From contig NZ_RCWT01000011.1 in assembly GCF_003688595.1 (NCBI RefSeq), positions 372,001 through 436,000 on the forward strand: 64,000 nucleotides of DNA, in the 5' to 3' direction. The notes below the pieces were generated by a model. It saw only the letters and a program-made list of their open reading frames with translations. It made no database searches and was not told the DNA's origin. Numbering within the stretch: position 1 is the first letter of the stretch; every line of letters starts with the position of its first letter. Made by a program: the position numbers and the translations under genes. This DNA is from Sphingomonas sp. PP-F2F-G114-C0414 (GTDB lineage: Bacteria; Pseudomonadota; Alphaproteobacteria; Sphingomonadales; Sphingomonadaceae). Positions 1-9,283 of the stretch are shown here, in pieces.

Positions 1-1662
<1,662 letters not shown>

Positions 1663-1665
1663 TTA

Positions 1666-1815
1666 CGTCCCTCTCACCTTGGGGAGAGGGAGGGAGGAGC
1701 CGGAGGCGACGGAAGGGTGAGGGGGAGTTGGGGTGCGCGCCCGAGCCCCACTCCCCTCTCCCTTCCCACCGCAAGCGCGGCGGGCCCCTTCCCTCTCCCC
1801 GGAGGGGCGAGGGAG
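1666..1815. repeat. Palindromic repeat, family C, copy 1
   Basis: The left arm reads CCTTGGGGAGAGGGAGGGAG and the right arm reads CCTTCCCTCTCCCCGGAGGG. The middle carries the GGAGGCGACGGAAGGGTGAG and CTCCCCTCTCCCTTCCCACC segments. Further copies are at 43658 and, shorter, at 60147. The element ends a few bases from the stop codon of the OmpA-like gene. Confidence 0.85.
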
Positions 1816-1822
1816 CTAGTCT

Positions 1823-2638
1823 TCAGAAGCGGTCGGCGCGTTGGCCTAGCAGAGTCACCTCGACGCGGCGGTTGAGGCGCATGCCGGCCGGCGTCGCGTT
1901 GGTCGCGACCGGGTCGTGCTCGCCGTGCCCGACGACGCTGAATCGCGCGCGGACGACGTCCATGTCGTCGAACGCCTGGCGGACGCTAGCCGCGCGACGC
2001 TCGGACAGGTCCTGGTTATGCGCATCCGTCCCGCGCGAGTCCGTGAAGCCGTCGATCGCGACGCGGACACCGGGGTTGCCGCGCAGATAGCGCGCGAGCG
2101 GGCGCAGCTTCTCGATCGCGCCGGGACGCAGCACGGCGCTGTCGGTGCGGAACAGCACGTCCTCCTGCAGCGTCAGCGTCGCCCCGCGCGGGGTCTGACG
2201 GAAGCCGTAGTTGCGCATCGCGCCGCGATCCCATGTCGTGGTGGTCTCGACTACAGTCGTGCCGCCGCGGTCGCCGCGATAGCCGCCCGGGTCACGGCCA
2301 TAGGCGTCCCAGTCGAACCGGTCGCGGCGGGGGCCGGCGATGCGTGCGAATTCGCGGTTGGCGTCGTCGGCCTCCCGGCGGCTGATCCGGCCATCGCCGT
2401 TTGCATCGAAATTCGGCATCACGAACGCAATGCCGCGCCGCGTATTGCGCAGTTCGGGGAAGAGCACCGGCACGCCGGCGCCTTCCAGACGATAGCCGGG
2501 ACGCGACCAAGGCGCGCGGCTCATGTCGTAACGCCCCTCTGGCCGTCCGCCGTCGCGGACTTGCGCGAAAACGGGGGCGGTGGTTGCTGCGACCATCAGG
2601 ACGCCAAGGGCTGCGCGCGTGAAATTCCGGGTCATCAT
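1823..2638 (-). CDS. Exported OmpA-family protein with an EF-hand
   Basis: A 271-residue protein with a signal peptide (about residues 1-26, ending APVFAQ). One canonical EF-hand loop lies at residues 78-89 (DANGDGRISRRE). The C-terminal OmpA/MotB-type peptidoglycan-binding domain (about 155-265) shows VLFRTDSAVL, the DGFTDSRGTDAHNQDLSERRA core and NRRVEV. It probably tethers an envelope complex to peptidoglycan; the EF-hand suggests calcium sensing or calcium-stabilised folding, which is an inference. GGAGAG precedes the start, which is either of two adjacent ATG codons. It lies between recF and gyrB on the same strand, but a repeat-filled gap separates it from gyrB, so it is probably its own unit. 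Confidence 0.88.
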   Translation of the reverse strand: MMTRNFTRAALGVLMVAATTAPVFAQVRDGGRPEGRYDMSRAPWSRPGYRLEGAGVPVLFPELRNTRRGIAFVMPNFDANGDGRISRREADDANREFARIAGPRRDRFDWDAYGRDPGGYRGDRGGTTVVETTTTWDRGAMRNYGFRQTPRGATLTLQEDVLFRTDSAVLRPGAIEKLRPLARYLRGNPGVRVAIDGFTDSRGTDAHNQDLSERRAASVRQAFDDMDVVRARFSVVGHGEHDPVATNATPAGMRLNRRVEVTLLGQRADRF

Positions 2639-2722
2639 GATCTCTCCGTGTCTTCGATGGACGGAGCTTTGCCCGCGCCCGCTTGAACGCGCGGTGAGCC
2701 TGCTCGACAGCGCGCGTTCAGC

Positions 2723-3910
2723 CTAACGCCCGAGGGCGATTCGGGTCGCGCGGGTGTCGATCGCGTCGAAGAGCGCGTCTTCGGTGCCGGTCATCCACAC
2801 CTGGCCGCGGCCTGCGAGGCGGGCGAACAGCGCCGCGCGGCGCGCCGGATCGAGGTGGGCGGCGACTTCGTCGAGGAGAAGGACGGGGGGCTGGCCGGTT
2901 CGCTCGGCGACGAGATCGGCATGCGCGAGGACGATGCCGAGCAGGAGCGCCTTCTGCTCGCCGGTCGAGGCGAGCGAGGCGGCGCGCGCCTTGTCGAGGT
3001 GCGTGACGATCAGGTCGACGCGGTGGGGGCCGGTGAGCGTGCGCCCGGCTGCGGCGTCGCGTGCGCGGCCCTGGGCGAGGTCGGCTTGCAGGCGAGTGGT
3101 GTCGCCGGCCCAGCCTTCGAGTGTCAGGCCGGCGCGGGGGAATGGGCCGTCGTCCTGATGCGCAAGCCTCGTGCCGAGCAGCGTGACCGTCTCGCGCCGG
3201 GCGGCATCGACGGCGGCGCCGTGCTCGGCCATCTGCGCTTCGAGTGCGGAGAGCCAGTCACCGTCGGGGCGGCCTTCATCGGCCAGCAGGCGGTTTCGCG
3301 CGCGCATCGCCGCGTCGTAGCGGGCGGCGTGGTGCGCGTGGCTCGGGGCGAGCGCGAGCGTGAGGCGGTCGAGGAAGCCGCGGCGTTCGCCCGCGGGGGC
3401 GACGAAGAGGCGGTCCATCGCCGGCGTGAGCCAGAGGATCGTGAGCCACTCGGCGAGAGCGTTGGCGGTGGTGGTGGCGCCCTGGATGCGGACGATGCGG
3501 CGTTCGGGGGCGGAGGCTAGCGTGCCGGTTGCGACGTCGACTTCGGCTGGAGCCTCTATCCGCCCCTGTGCTTCTGACTCCCCTTCCGCTTGCGGGAGGG
3601 GTCGGGGGGGGGGCGCGCTTTCCTCGGGAGCGGACGCCAGTACGCACGTCGCGCCCTCCCCTAGCCCCTCCCGCAAGCGGGAGGGGAACAAGGTGGCGGC
3701 TACGCCGAAGCCCCCTGCCCCGCCTTGCCGCGCCATCTCGCCCAGCGCCGCGCGCCGCAGCCCGCGGCCGGGGGCGAGCAGCGACACCGCTTCGAGGATA
3801 TTCGTCTTGCCCGCGCCGTTCTCGCCGGTCAGCACGACGAACCCTGGTCCCGGCGTCAGCGTCAGGTCGGCGTGATTGCGAAAATCGGTAAGGACGAGGC
3901 GCGGGAGCAT
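2723..3910 (-). CDS. recF: DNA replication and repair protein RecF, with an in-frame repeat insertion
   Basis: SMC/ABC-type ATPase that helps load RecA at gaps with RecO and RecR. The N-terminus has the Walker A motif [10 protein letters not shown] (residues 28-37). The C-terminal half carries the signature segment [11 protein letters not shown] and Walker [14 protein letters not shown]. The 395-residue length exceeds the roughly 360-370 usual for RecF. The excess sits at about residues 74-112, where a palindromic intergenic-type element (bases 3577-3690) is translated in frame as a Pro/Arg/Glu-rich segment. The reading frame is intact on both sides and all ATPase motifs are kept, so the protein may still work. 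The start is ATG 3910. Confidence 0.95.
   Translation of the reverse strand: MLPRLVLTDFRNHADLTLTPGPGFVVLTGENGAGKTNILEAVSLLAPGRGLRRAALGEMARQGGAGGFGVAATLFPSRLREGLGEGATCVLASAPEESAPPPRPLPQAEGESEAQGRIEAPAEVDVATGTLASAPERRIVRIQGATTTANALAEWLTILWLTPAMDRLFVAPAGERRGFLDRLTLALAPSHAHHAARYDAAMRARNRLLADEGRPDGDWLSALEAQMAEHGAAVDAARRETVTLLGTRLAHQDDGPFPRAGLTLEGWAGDTTRLQADLAQGRARDAAAGRTLTGPHRVDLIVTHLDKARAASLASTGEQKALLLGIVLAHADLVAERTGQPPVLLLDEVAAHLDPARRAALFARLAGRGQVWMTGTEDALFDAIDTRATRIALGR
3577..3690. repeat. Palindromic element (family J) inside recF
   Basis: Inverted arms CCCCTTCCGCTTGCGGGAGG (left) and CCCTCCCGCAAGCGGGAGGG (right) enclose about 70 bases. Each arm is also internally palindromic around GCTTGCGG or CCGCAAGC. 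The structure is that of the intergenic families in this window, but this copy is read as protein within recF without disturbing the frame. Confidence 0.85.
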
Positions 3911-3956
3911 TGTCCCGGCCTTAGAGCAGTTTCGAAACCGATTGCATCGCCCTTTT

Positions 3957-4027
3957 CCGTTCGCCCTGAGCGAAGTCGAAGGCGCGGTTCAAGCGCCGGT
4001 GCTTCGACTTCGCTCAGCACGAACGGG
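3957..4027. repeat. Palindromic repeat, family I
   Basis: The left arm holds CCCTGAGCGAAGTCGAAG and the right arm holds CTTCGACTTCGCTCAGCAC, with GTTCG and CGAAC flanks. This forms a long imperfect hairpin in the 179-base gap between recF and the Coq4-family gene. It could act as a transcript-end structure but lacks a clear U-tract. Confidence 0.8.
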
Positions 4028-4089
4028 CAAGGGACCGATCTGATCACATCTGCGCTAGCGACACGCCCGGTCAACTATCGAGCCTCGCG

Positions 4090-4899
4090 TCAGGCGGCGA
4101 TTCGCTCCGGCGCGATCGCGGGCGCGGCTGCTGCGGTCGCGGCCTTCTGCGTGCTGAGATACGACGCGAGCGCCGGTCCTAATTCGCGCTGCGCCCGCAA
4201 ATACGCGACAGGCGTGACGATCCCGAGCCGTTCGCGCGCGGCCTCCAGCGGTTCGTGGAGCAGTTCGAGATAATCCTCGCCCGACACCCACTTCGCTTTG
4301 CGCCCATTGCGATAGCCTTCCCAGACCGCCTTCGCGAACAGCTTGCTGCCGGTGACGCGGATGCTCTTCAACGCCGCGGCCGAGCCGATCAGCGCCCAGC
4401 CGAGCCCGCCGACCTGCGCATAGCTGAACGCGACGAGCGCCGCCTCGCCCATGCTCTCGTCCGCCTTGTAGCCGGTAAGTACGTGCCAGATGTCGTGCGT
4501 GTCGCGCACCCGCCGGCCGAACCACGCATAGGGGTGCGCCAGATCGTCCTCGGACGGCACGAGCCGCGAGACCTCGACCAGCCCGTCCGCGGAATAGCCC
4601 GTCGTCTCGAGGAAATTGCGATACGCCGCCCCGACCGTGCCGGGCGCGAAGCTCGCGACGAACGCGGGGTCGGAGAAACGCTGCGCCAGTTCGACCCGGT
4701 CATAGGCGATCCGCCCGCCCTGCTCGGAAGCGATCAGCCGCGCGTAATTCATCGGCGCATTGCCGACGTTGAGCGCGCGCATGATCCGGAACACCTGCGT
4801 CGTGTCGTCGCCGTTCGCGAGCAGTTTCTTGATCGCATCGAACGCCGTACGCCAATCGCGACGACCGGTCGTACCGGGAAACGGAGGAAGCTTCGCCAT
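4090..4899 (-). CDS. Coq4-family protein (ubiquinone biosynthesis)
   Basis: A 269-residue protein of the Coq4 family, linked in eukaryotes to the ubiquinone-biosynthetic complex and C1 modification of the quinone head group. The family metal-site motif is present as RDTHDIWHVLTGY (HDxxH at residues 135-139), with Glu152 downstream. The C-terminus is an Ala-rich tail that is probably disordered. There is no signal peptide or membrane segment, so it should be cytoplasmic or peripheral. The start ATG 4899 has AGGAGT just upstream. It lies alone between the toxin gene and recF; nothing nearby belongs to quinone synthesis, so the function rests on family similarity. Confidence 0.78.
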   Translation of the reverse strand: MAKLPPFPGTTGRRDWRTAFDAIKKLLANGDDTTQVFRIMRALNVGNAPMNYARLIASEQGGRIAYDRVELAQRFSDPAFVASFAPGTVGAAYRNFLETTGYSADGLVEVSRLVPSEDDLAHPYAWFGRRVRDTHDIWHVLTGYKADESMGEAALVAFSYAQVGGLGWALIGSAAALKSIRVTGSKLFAKAVWEGYRNGRKAKWVSGEDYLELLHEPLEAARERLGIVTPVAYLRAQRELGPALASYLSTQKAATAAAAPAIAPERIAA

Positions 4900-4951
4900 C
4901 GAGTCGACTCCTTACTGACATTGCTGTTAGTATTGAGCCGCGGGCGAGGAG

Positions 4952-5380
4952 TCAATCGAGGACGGTATCTACGTCGACGCGCATTTGCGTGGCCGCTTGC
5001 GCAAGGTCGTGATCGAGCGTCGCTAGGGACCAACCGCGCGAGGCTACGATCGCGAGGTGAAGGGCGTCTCTGGAGCGCAGTTTCAGATCGCCGCGATCAA
5101 GCAACGTTGCCGCCAACGCAAAATCGGTTTCGGTGACTGACTCTACGTGAAGTTCCCCGGCGCAAAACCGTTGCCACGCCTTCATCACACCGCTCCAGCC
5201 AACGGTATCGATGACACCCAATAGCCGTTTCATCGCAAGCGCACCGGAGAACTCGGTGACGACCCAATGACTGGCCGCCAGAATATCAGTCCGTCGCGAT
5301 AGCCACGCGCGTACGTCCTCGCTTTGCGCCTCGGCGGTGAAGGCCGACACCATCACCGCCGTGTCGCAATAGAGGGTCAA
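4952..5380 (-). CDS. PIN-domain ribonuclease toxin, VapC-type
   Basis: A 142-residue PIN domain covering the whole chain. The acidic metal-binding set is visible: Asp6 (LYCDTAVM), Glu43 (VTEFSGAL), Asp105 (SRDALHLA) and Asp123 (TLDHD). Such toxins cleave RNA, often tRNA, when freed from their antitoxin. The start ATG overlaps the antitoxin stop by four bases, the usual translationally coupled arrangement. The exact RNA target cannot be told from sequence. Confidence 0.9.
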   Translation of the reverse strand: MTLYCDTAVMVSAFTAEAQSEDVRAWLSRRTDILAASHWVVTEFSGALAMKRLLGVIDTVGWSGVMKAWQRFCAGELHVESVTETDFALAATLLDRGDLKLRSRDALHLAIVASRGWSLATLDHDLAQAATQMRVDVDTVLD

Positions 5381-5628
5381 TATCGCGAGTCGTCGCGCAT
5401 CTGCCGGACCAGATCACGTGCAGATGTCGGATCGTATGGCAGCGACTTCGCCAGCGCTTCGAGCGCGTCGACATCGATGGGCTTGCGGCGCGGGAGCGGC
5501 GGGGCCTCGGGGGTCACGCGGGCGAAGGGTTGGCCATTGCGCATGATCTGCACGGCTTCGCCAGCTTCGAGCCGGTCGATGAGCGTGCCCAGTTCGTCTT
5601 TCAGATCCGCGATGTTGATCGAGTCCAT
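5377..5628 (-). CDS. Antitoxin of the Phd/YefM type, partner of the PIN toxin
   Basis: An 83-residue protein whose N-terminal half (about 1-45) fits a Phd/YefM-type DNA-binding fold, with NIADLKDELGTLIDRLEAGE followed by a hairpin MRNGQPFARV. The C-terminal part is Pro/Arg-rich and then acidic and helical, as expected for a segment that wraps the toxin. AGGAG at 5636-5640 (complement) serves as ribosome-binding site. It should neutralise the toxin and repress its own promoter. The 13-bp perfect inverted repeat right upstream (5641-5674) is a candidate operator. Confidence 0.88.
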   Translation of the reverse strand: MDSINIADLKDELGTLIDRLEAGEAVQIMRNGQPFARVTPEAPPLPRRKPIDVDALEALAKSLPYDPTSARDLVRQMRDDSRY

Positions 5629-5640
5629 GATCCGGCTCCT

Positions 5641-5674
5641 GCCTGTCGCGCCGCTATACCACGGCGCGACAGGC
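5641..5674. promoter_or_regulatory. Perfect 13-bp inverted repeat between dnaN and the antitoxin gene
   Basis: GCCTGTCGCGCCG is separated by 8 bases from its exact reverse complement. It begins at the base next to the antitoxin ribosome-binding site and ends 8 bases from the dnaN stop. Two readings are possible: an operator for the toxin-antitoxin repressor, or the dnaN transcript hairpin. No T-run follows on the minus strand, which slightly favours an operator. Confidence 0.6.
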
Positions 5675-5682
5675 AGACCGAA

Positions 5683-6801
5683 TCACACCCGCATCGGCAT
5701 CAGCACGTACAGCGCGGGCGACTTATCGTTTTCGCGGATCAGCGTGGGAGCCGCGGCGTCGGCGAGGTGCACCTCGACCATGTCGCCGTCGATCTGCGCC
5801 AGGATGTCCATCAAATAGCGGCTGTTGAAGCCGATCTCGAACGGGAGCGCGACGTAATCGCCGGGGACTTCCTCCGCGGCGGTGCCGTTTTCGGGCGATG
5901 TGACCGACAGCGTGATCTTGTCGCGGTCGAGCGCCATCTTCACGGCACGCGTTTTCTCCGTCGCGATCGTGGAGACGCGGTCGACGCCTTCCATGAAGCT
6001 CTTTGGGTCGATCTTGAGGATCTTGTCGTTGCCGGTCGGGATCACGCGGCTGTAGTCGGGGAAGGTGCCGTCGATCAGCTTCGAGGTCAGGATCGCCTGG
6101 CCGAGGTCGAAGCGGATCTTGGTCGGCGACAGCGAGACGCCAACCGAACCATCGACTTCGTCGAGCAGTTTGCGCAACTCACCGATGCATTTGCGCGGCA
6201 CGATCACGTCGGGCATCGATTCGGCGCCCTCGGGACGCGGCAGCGTGACGCGCGCGAGACGGTGGCCGTCGGTCGCCGCAGCCTTCAGCACCGGGTTCGA
6301 GCTGTCGCCGTCGGCCACGTGGAGGAAGATGCCGTTGAGGTAATAGCGCGTCTCTTCGGTCGAGATCGCGAAGCGCGTCTTGTCGATGATCTGCTTGAGC
6401 GTCTCGGCGGGCAGCTCGAACTGGGTCGGCAGTTCGCCCTCGGCGATCACCGGGAAATCGTCGCGCGGCAGCGTGCCGAGCGAGAAGCGCGCGCGGCCCG
6501 CGACGATGCTCATCCGGCCTTCCGACGCGGCGAGCTGGACCTGCGAACCTTCGGGCAGCTTGCGCGCGATGTCGAACAGCGTGTGCGCCGACACGGTGGT
6601 CGCGCCGGGCTGGTCGACGGCGGCCGCGATCGATTCGTTGATCTGGAGATCAAGGTCGGTCGCCATCAGCTTGAGCGTGCCCTCGGCGGTCGCCTCGATC
6701 AGCACGTTCGACAGGATGGGGATGGTGTTGCGCCGCTCCACCACGGACTGGACATGGCTCAGCCCCTTGAGGAGCGTTGCGCGTTCGATCGTCGCCTTCA
6801 T
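5683..6801 (-). CDS. dnaN: DNA polymerase III subunit beta (sliding clamp)
   Basis: A 372-residue sliding clamp that tethers DNA polymerase III to DNA as a dimer. The N-terminus MKATIERATLLKGLSHVQSVV, the three repeated clamp domains and the C-terminal MPMRV segment, which forms part of the partner-binding pocket, are all present. The longer frame from 6846 was rejected: ATG 6801 has a GGGGGG ribosome-binding run just upstream and gives the standard N-terminus. It is the first gene of the minus-strand series leading to recF and gyrB; dnaA is not upstream in this window. Confidence 0.97.
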   Translation of the reverse strand: MKATIERATLLKGLSHVQSVVERRNTIPILSNVLIEATAEGTLKLMATDLDLQINESIAAAVDQPGATTVSAHTLFDIARKLPEGSQVQLAASEGRMSIVAGRARFSLGTLPRDDFPVIAEGELPTQFELPAETLKQIIDKTRFAISTEETRYYLNGIFLHVADGDSSNPVLKAAATDGHRLARVTLPRPEGAESMPDVIVPRKCIGELRKLLDEVDGSVGVSLSPTKIRFDLGQAILTSKLIDGTFPDYSRVIPTGNDKILKIDPKSFMEGVDRVSTIATEKTRAVKMALDRDKITLSVTSPENGTAAEEVPGDYVALPFEIGFNSRYLMDILAQIDGDMVEVHLADAAAPTLIRENDKSPALYVLMPMRV

Positions 6802-6871
6802 CGTAATTCCCCCCGCCACCACAGCCGGACTCGGGGCTGGGGGCAATCCGCAAATGGCTTACCCAACAACA

Positions 6872-6899
6872 AAGGGTCGGAGCAAGCGCCCCGACCCTT
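6872..6899 (-). terminator. Rho-independent terminator of the outer-membrane protein gene
   Basis: A 9-bp stem AAGGGTCGG / CCGACCCTT with a 10-base loop lies 33 bases past the stop of the gene at 6932. It is followed on the minus strand by a T-rich stretch (TTGTTGTTGGG). It separates that gene from dnaN. Confidence 0.8.
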
Positions 6900-6931
6900 C
6901 TTTGATCACGGTAAACGTCGCGTTAAAGCGA

Positions 6932-7585
6932 TCAGAAGCGGAAACCGTAGCTGGCGACGACCTGGTGGCGATCGGTGTCGACGTCGAACCGCCCGCTGGT
7001 GCCGCCGTTCGCATAATCGATGTTGCCGCGCTCGTAGTTCGAATAGCGGTATTCGAGCTTGGCGTAGCTGTTCGGGCCGACCGCATGCTCGGCACCCGCA
7101 CCGACGCGCCAGCCATTGAGCTTGAAGTTGGTGTCGGTGGACTGGCTGGTGTCGCCGGCGAGCACGTTCAGCTGAGAGTTGGTGTAGCCGCCCTTGACGT
7201 ACAGCATCGTCGTCGGCGTGACGACATAGCCCGCGCGCGCGCCGACATAGACGTCGCGGCCCTGCTTGACGCGGCCATAGCCGAAGTTGCTGGTATAGTC
7301 GTTGCGGTCGCTCTTCGCGGTCGAGCCGGTCAGTTCGGCCTCTGCGCCGAGCACGACATTGCTCGAGGTGGCGATGTCGTAGCCGATGCCGCCGCCGTAC
7401 AGCAGGCCGTCGATCTTCTGGTCGTCGCGCCCGTTGTTGTTGGACACGCTGCTGCCGGCGCCGGTGTGATCGTAGCCGAGCGTGGCCTCGACGCGGGGGC
7501 CGGTGAAGGTCGGGTTGGTCTGCGCGAGGGCGGGTGCTGCGACGGCCGTGGTGGCGAGCAGCGAAACGGCGATGAGCGTACGCAT
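6932..7585 (-). CDS. Outer-membrane beta-barrel protein (porin/opacity type)
   Basis: A 217-residue protein with a clear signal peptide ending PALAQ (about residue 22). It then has alternating beta-strand sequence and a C-terminal aromatic strand ending YGFRF, the outer-membrane insertion signal. Strand-like segments such as VYVGARAGYVV, LYVKGGYTNS and SYAKLEYRYSNYE match the 8-stranded OmpA/opacity fold. The function is probably structural or a small pore; no substrate can be assigned. The start ATG 7585 has AAGGAG 9 bases upstream. A hairpin terminator follows it. Confidence 0.88.
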   Translation of the reverse strand: MRTLIAVSLLATTAVAAPALAQTNPTFTGPRVEATLGYDHTGAGSSVSNNNGRDDQKIDGLLYGGGIGYDIATSSNVVLGAEAELTGSTAKSDRNDYTSNFGYGRVKQGRDVYVGARAGYVVTPTTMLYVKGGYTNSQLNVLAGDTSQSTDTNFKLNGWRVGAGAEHAVGPNSYAKLEYRYSNYERGNIDYANGGTSGRFDVDTDRHQVVASYGFRF

Positions 7586-7726
7586 TGGGGGTTACTCCTT
7601 ACTGATCCGGCGCCCCATGACGCGGGGCGGACCGTTCCAATGGACCAACCGCGCAGGCGTTGCATGAACCCCAGATAAACAGGGAAATCCGTTGCTTTTG
7701 CGCCACAGGGGGTTGAAACGCGGGCT

Positions 7727-8410
7727 ATGATTCCAAGCCAACGGCAGGGTGAAAGCGACGCCCGATCAAGCGATAGTCCGCCCGTTCGCAAGGGTCGCGA
7801 TTTCGTCGCGCGGCACGGCGAAACCGTGTTCAACGCCGCGCATCGGTTGCAGGGGGATGCCGCGCATACCCCCCTGACGCGCGCGGGGGTCGCGCAGGCG
7901 GACGAGCTTGGGCGGGCGTTGCGCGAAGAGCTGGGGGTGAAGCCGGCGCTGACGCTTTGGGCATCGCCGACCGGGCGGGCTTTGCAGACGCTGGCGGTGA
8001 TCTGCGAACATCTGGAGCTGGACTGGCATGAAGCGCTTACCGATGCCCGGTTGGTGGAGATCGACATGGGATCGTGGGGCGGACGCTATTATGCCGACGT
8101 CGTCGACGAGGTCGGGTCGGTGATGCTGCCGGGTGGCACGCTGAAGCCTGCGCCCGATGGCGAGACGTATGGGCAAATTGCTGTGCGGGTTGGCGGGTGG
8201 CTGGCGGATACGGCGGAGGATCCGGGTGATCGGCTGGTGATCATGCACGGGATTTCGAGTCGGGTCATGCTGGGAGTGATGACCGGGGCGGCGGTCGATC
8301 CTGTGCTCGGCGCGCCGGTTGCGAAGGGGTTGCCGCAGGGGTCGGTGACGCTGGTGGAGAACTGGCGGGCGACGGTGCCGCATCTGGGTACGGGATTCGC
8401 GCCGGCGTGA
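7727..8410 (+). CDS. Histidine phosphatase family protein
   Basis: A member of the phosphoglycerate mutase-like (branch 1) histidine phosphatases. The phosphate-accepting motif ARHGET lies at residues 28-33 (His30). A second catalytic histidine is in VIMHGISS, and the proton donor is probably in the LVEIDMGSWGG segment. The 227-residue length fits the family. The first 22 residues are polar and unlike the fold, and no strong ribosome-binding site precedes ATG 7727, so the true start could be later. The substrate is unknown. The stop overlaps the start of a repeat-containing region. Confidence 0.85.
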   Translation: MIPSQRQGESDARSSDSPPVRKGRDFVARHGETVFNAAHRLQGDAAHTPLTRAGVAQADELGRALREELGVKPALTLWASPTGRALQTLAVICEHLELDWHEALTDARLVEIDMGSWGGRYYADVVDEVGSVMLPGGTLKPAPDGETYGQIAVRVGGWLADTAEDPGDRLVIMHGISSRVMLGVMTGAAVDPVLGAPVAKGLPQGSVTLVENWRATVPHLGTGFAPA

Positions 8411-8456
8411 GATCTGGTCGAATCGGAGGCCTCACATTGGGGTTGCGGACTTCTGC

Positions 8457-8566
8457 ACCCCTCCCTGGAAGGGAGGGGTTGGGGGTGGGTCGGTTTCCCC
8501 GTGTTCGAACCGATGGGGCTCGAGCGGGCCTACCCACCCCCTGCCCCTCCCTTCCAGGGAGGGGAG
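8457..8566. repeat. Palindromic repeat, family B, copy 1
   Basis: The left arm is CCTCCCTGGAAGGGAGGGG followed by TTGGGGGTGGGTCGG. The right arm is CCTACCCACCCCCTGCCCC followed by TCCCTTCCAGGGAGGGG. It ends two bases before the GTG start of the next gene, and its terminal GGGAGGGGAG can act as that gene's ribosome-binding site. Confidence 0.85.
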
Positions 8567-8568
8567 TC

Positions 8569-9048
8569 GTGTTACGGTTGGCGTTGGCGGTGGGGTTGCT
8601 TGCGGGTGCGGCTCCCGTAGCAGCGCGTGACACCATCGGCATCTACCAAGGGTGGGGTGCATTTCGCGATGCGAGCCCGGCGCGGTGTTACGCGATTGCT
8701 CGGCCGGTGATGGCGGGGGGGCGTTCGTCCGGGTTCGCCAGCGTTGCGACGTGGCCGAAGCGGGGTTTGCGCGCGTCCTTGTATGTGCGGCTGAGTCGCG
8801 AGCGCGATCGGTCGGCCGGAGTGACGCTGACGGTGGGCGAGCGGCGGTTCACCTTGGTGGCGAACGGGCTGGATGCCTGGGCGAGCGATGCGCCCAGTGA
8901 TCGCGCGATCGTTGCGGCGATGCGGTCGGGGCGGAGCATGAGCGTCGAGGCGGTCGGCGCCGGCGGGCGGCCGTTTGCGGATGTGTATGCGCTGTCGGGG
9001 GGGGCGACTGCGATCGATGCGGCTGTGCTGGCGTGTAGCGGGGGGTGA
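8569..9048 (+). CDS. Small secreted protein, invasion-associated locus B-like (tentative)
   Basis: A 159-residue protein with a signal peptide (LALAVGLLAGAAPVAA). The mature part starts DTIGIYQGWGAFRD and has a core CYAIARP, SLYVRLSRE, VTLTVGERRFTL and a C-terminal Cys. The W...C pattern and beta-rich character recall the IalB family, but similarity is modest and the function is unknown. The open frame extends upstream to 8407 only by translating the repeat element, so GTG 8569 is preferred: it gives a proper signal peptide and has GGGAGGGGAG directly upstream, contributed by the repeat. Confidence 0.65.
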   Translation: MLRLALAVGLLAGAAPVAARDTIGIYQGWGAFRDASPARCYAIARPVMAGGRSSGFASVATWPKRGLRASLYVRLSRERDRSAGVTLTVGERRFTLVANGLDAWASDAPSDRAIVAAMRSGRSMSVEAVGAGGRPFADVYALSGGATAIDAAVLACSGG

Positions 9049-9081
9049 CGTTTTGTGGGGGGCGGACGTTGTTCCCAATTC

Positions 9082-9190
9082 CCCACCCCGGCGGAGGCCG
9101 GGGCCCAATTGGAAAGGTGGTCGTAACGGGGGACTGACCGTCATCATCCCCGTCCCCCCAATTGGGCCCCGGCCTTCGCCGGGGTGGTGG
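9082..9190. repeat. Palindromic repeat, family A, copy 2
   Basis: The left arm has CCCCGGCGGAGGCCGGGGCC followed by CAATTGGAAAGG. The right arm has CCAATTGGGCCCC followed by GGCCTTCGCCGGGGTGG. It occupies most of the 235-base gap before rlmN. Confidence 0.85.
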
Positions 9191-9283
9191 TCTTCCCGGG
9201 GAAGGCTGGGATCAAACGGACGGACTCTACCCACTTCCAGCAGCCAGTAGAAAAATCACGAAAATTCCGCTACGGGCTCGCGC

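Noticed and set aside
5683..6801. A chromosomal origin next to dnaN
   Set aside because: No dnaA gene, no cluster of DnaA boxes and no AT-rich stretch was seen upstream of dnaN. The gap is short and filled by a terminator.
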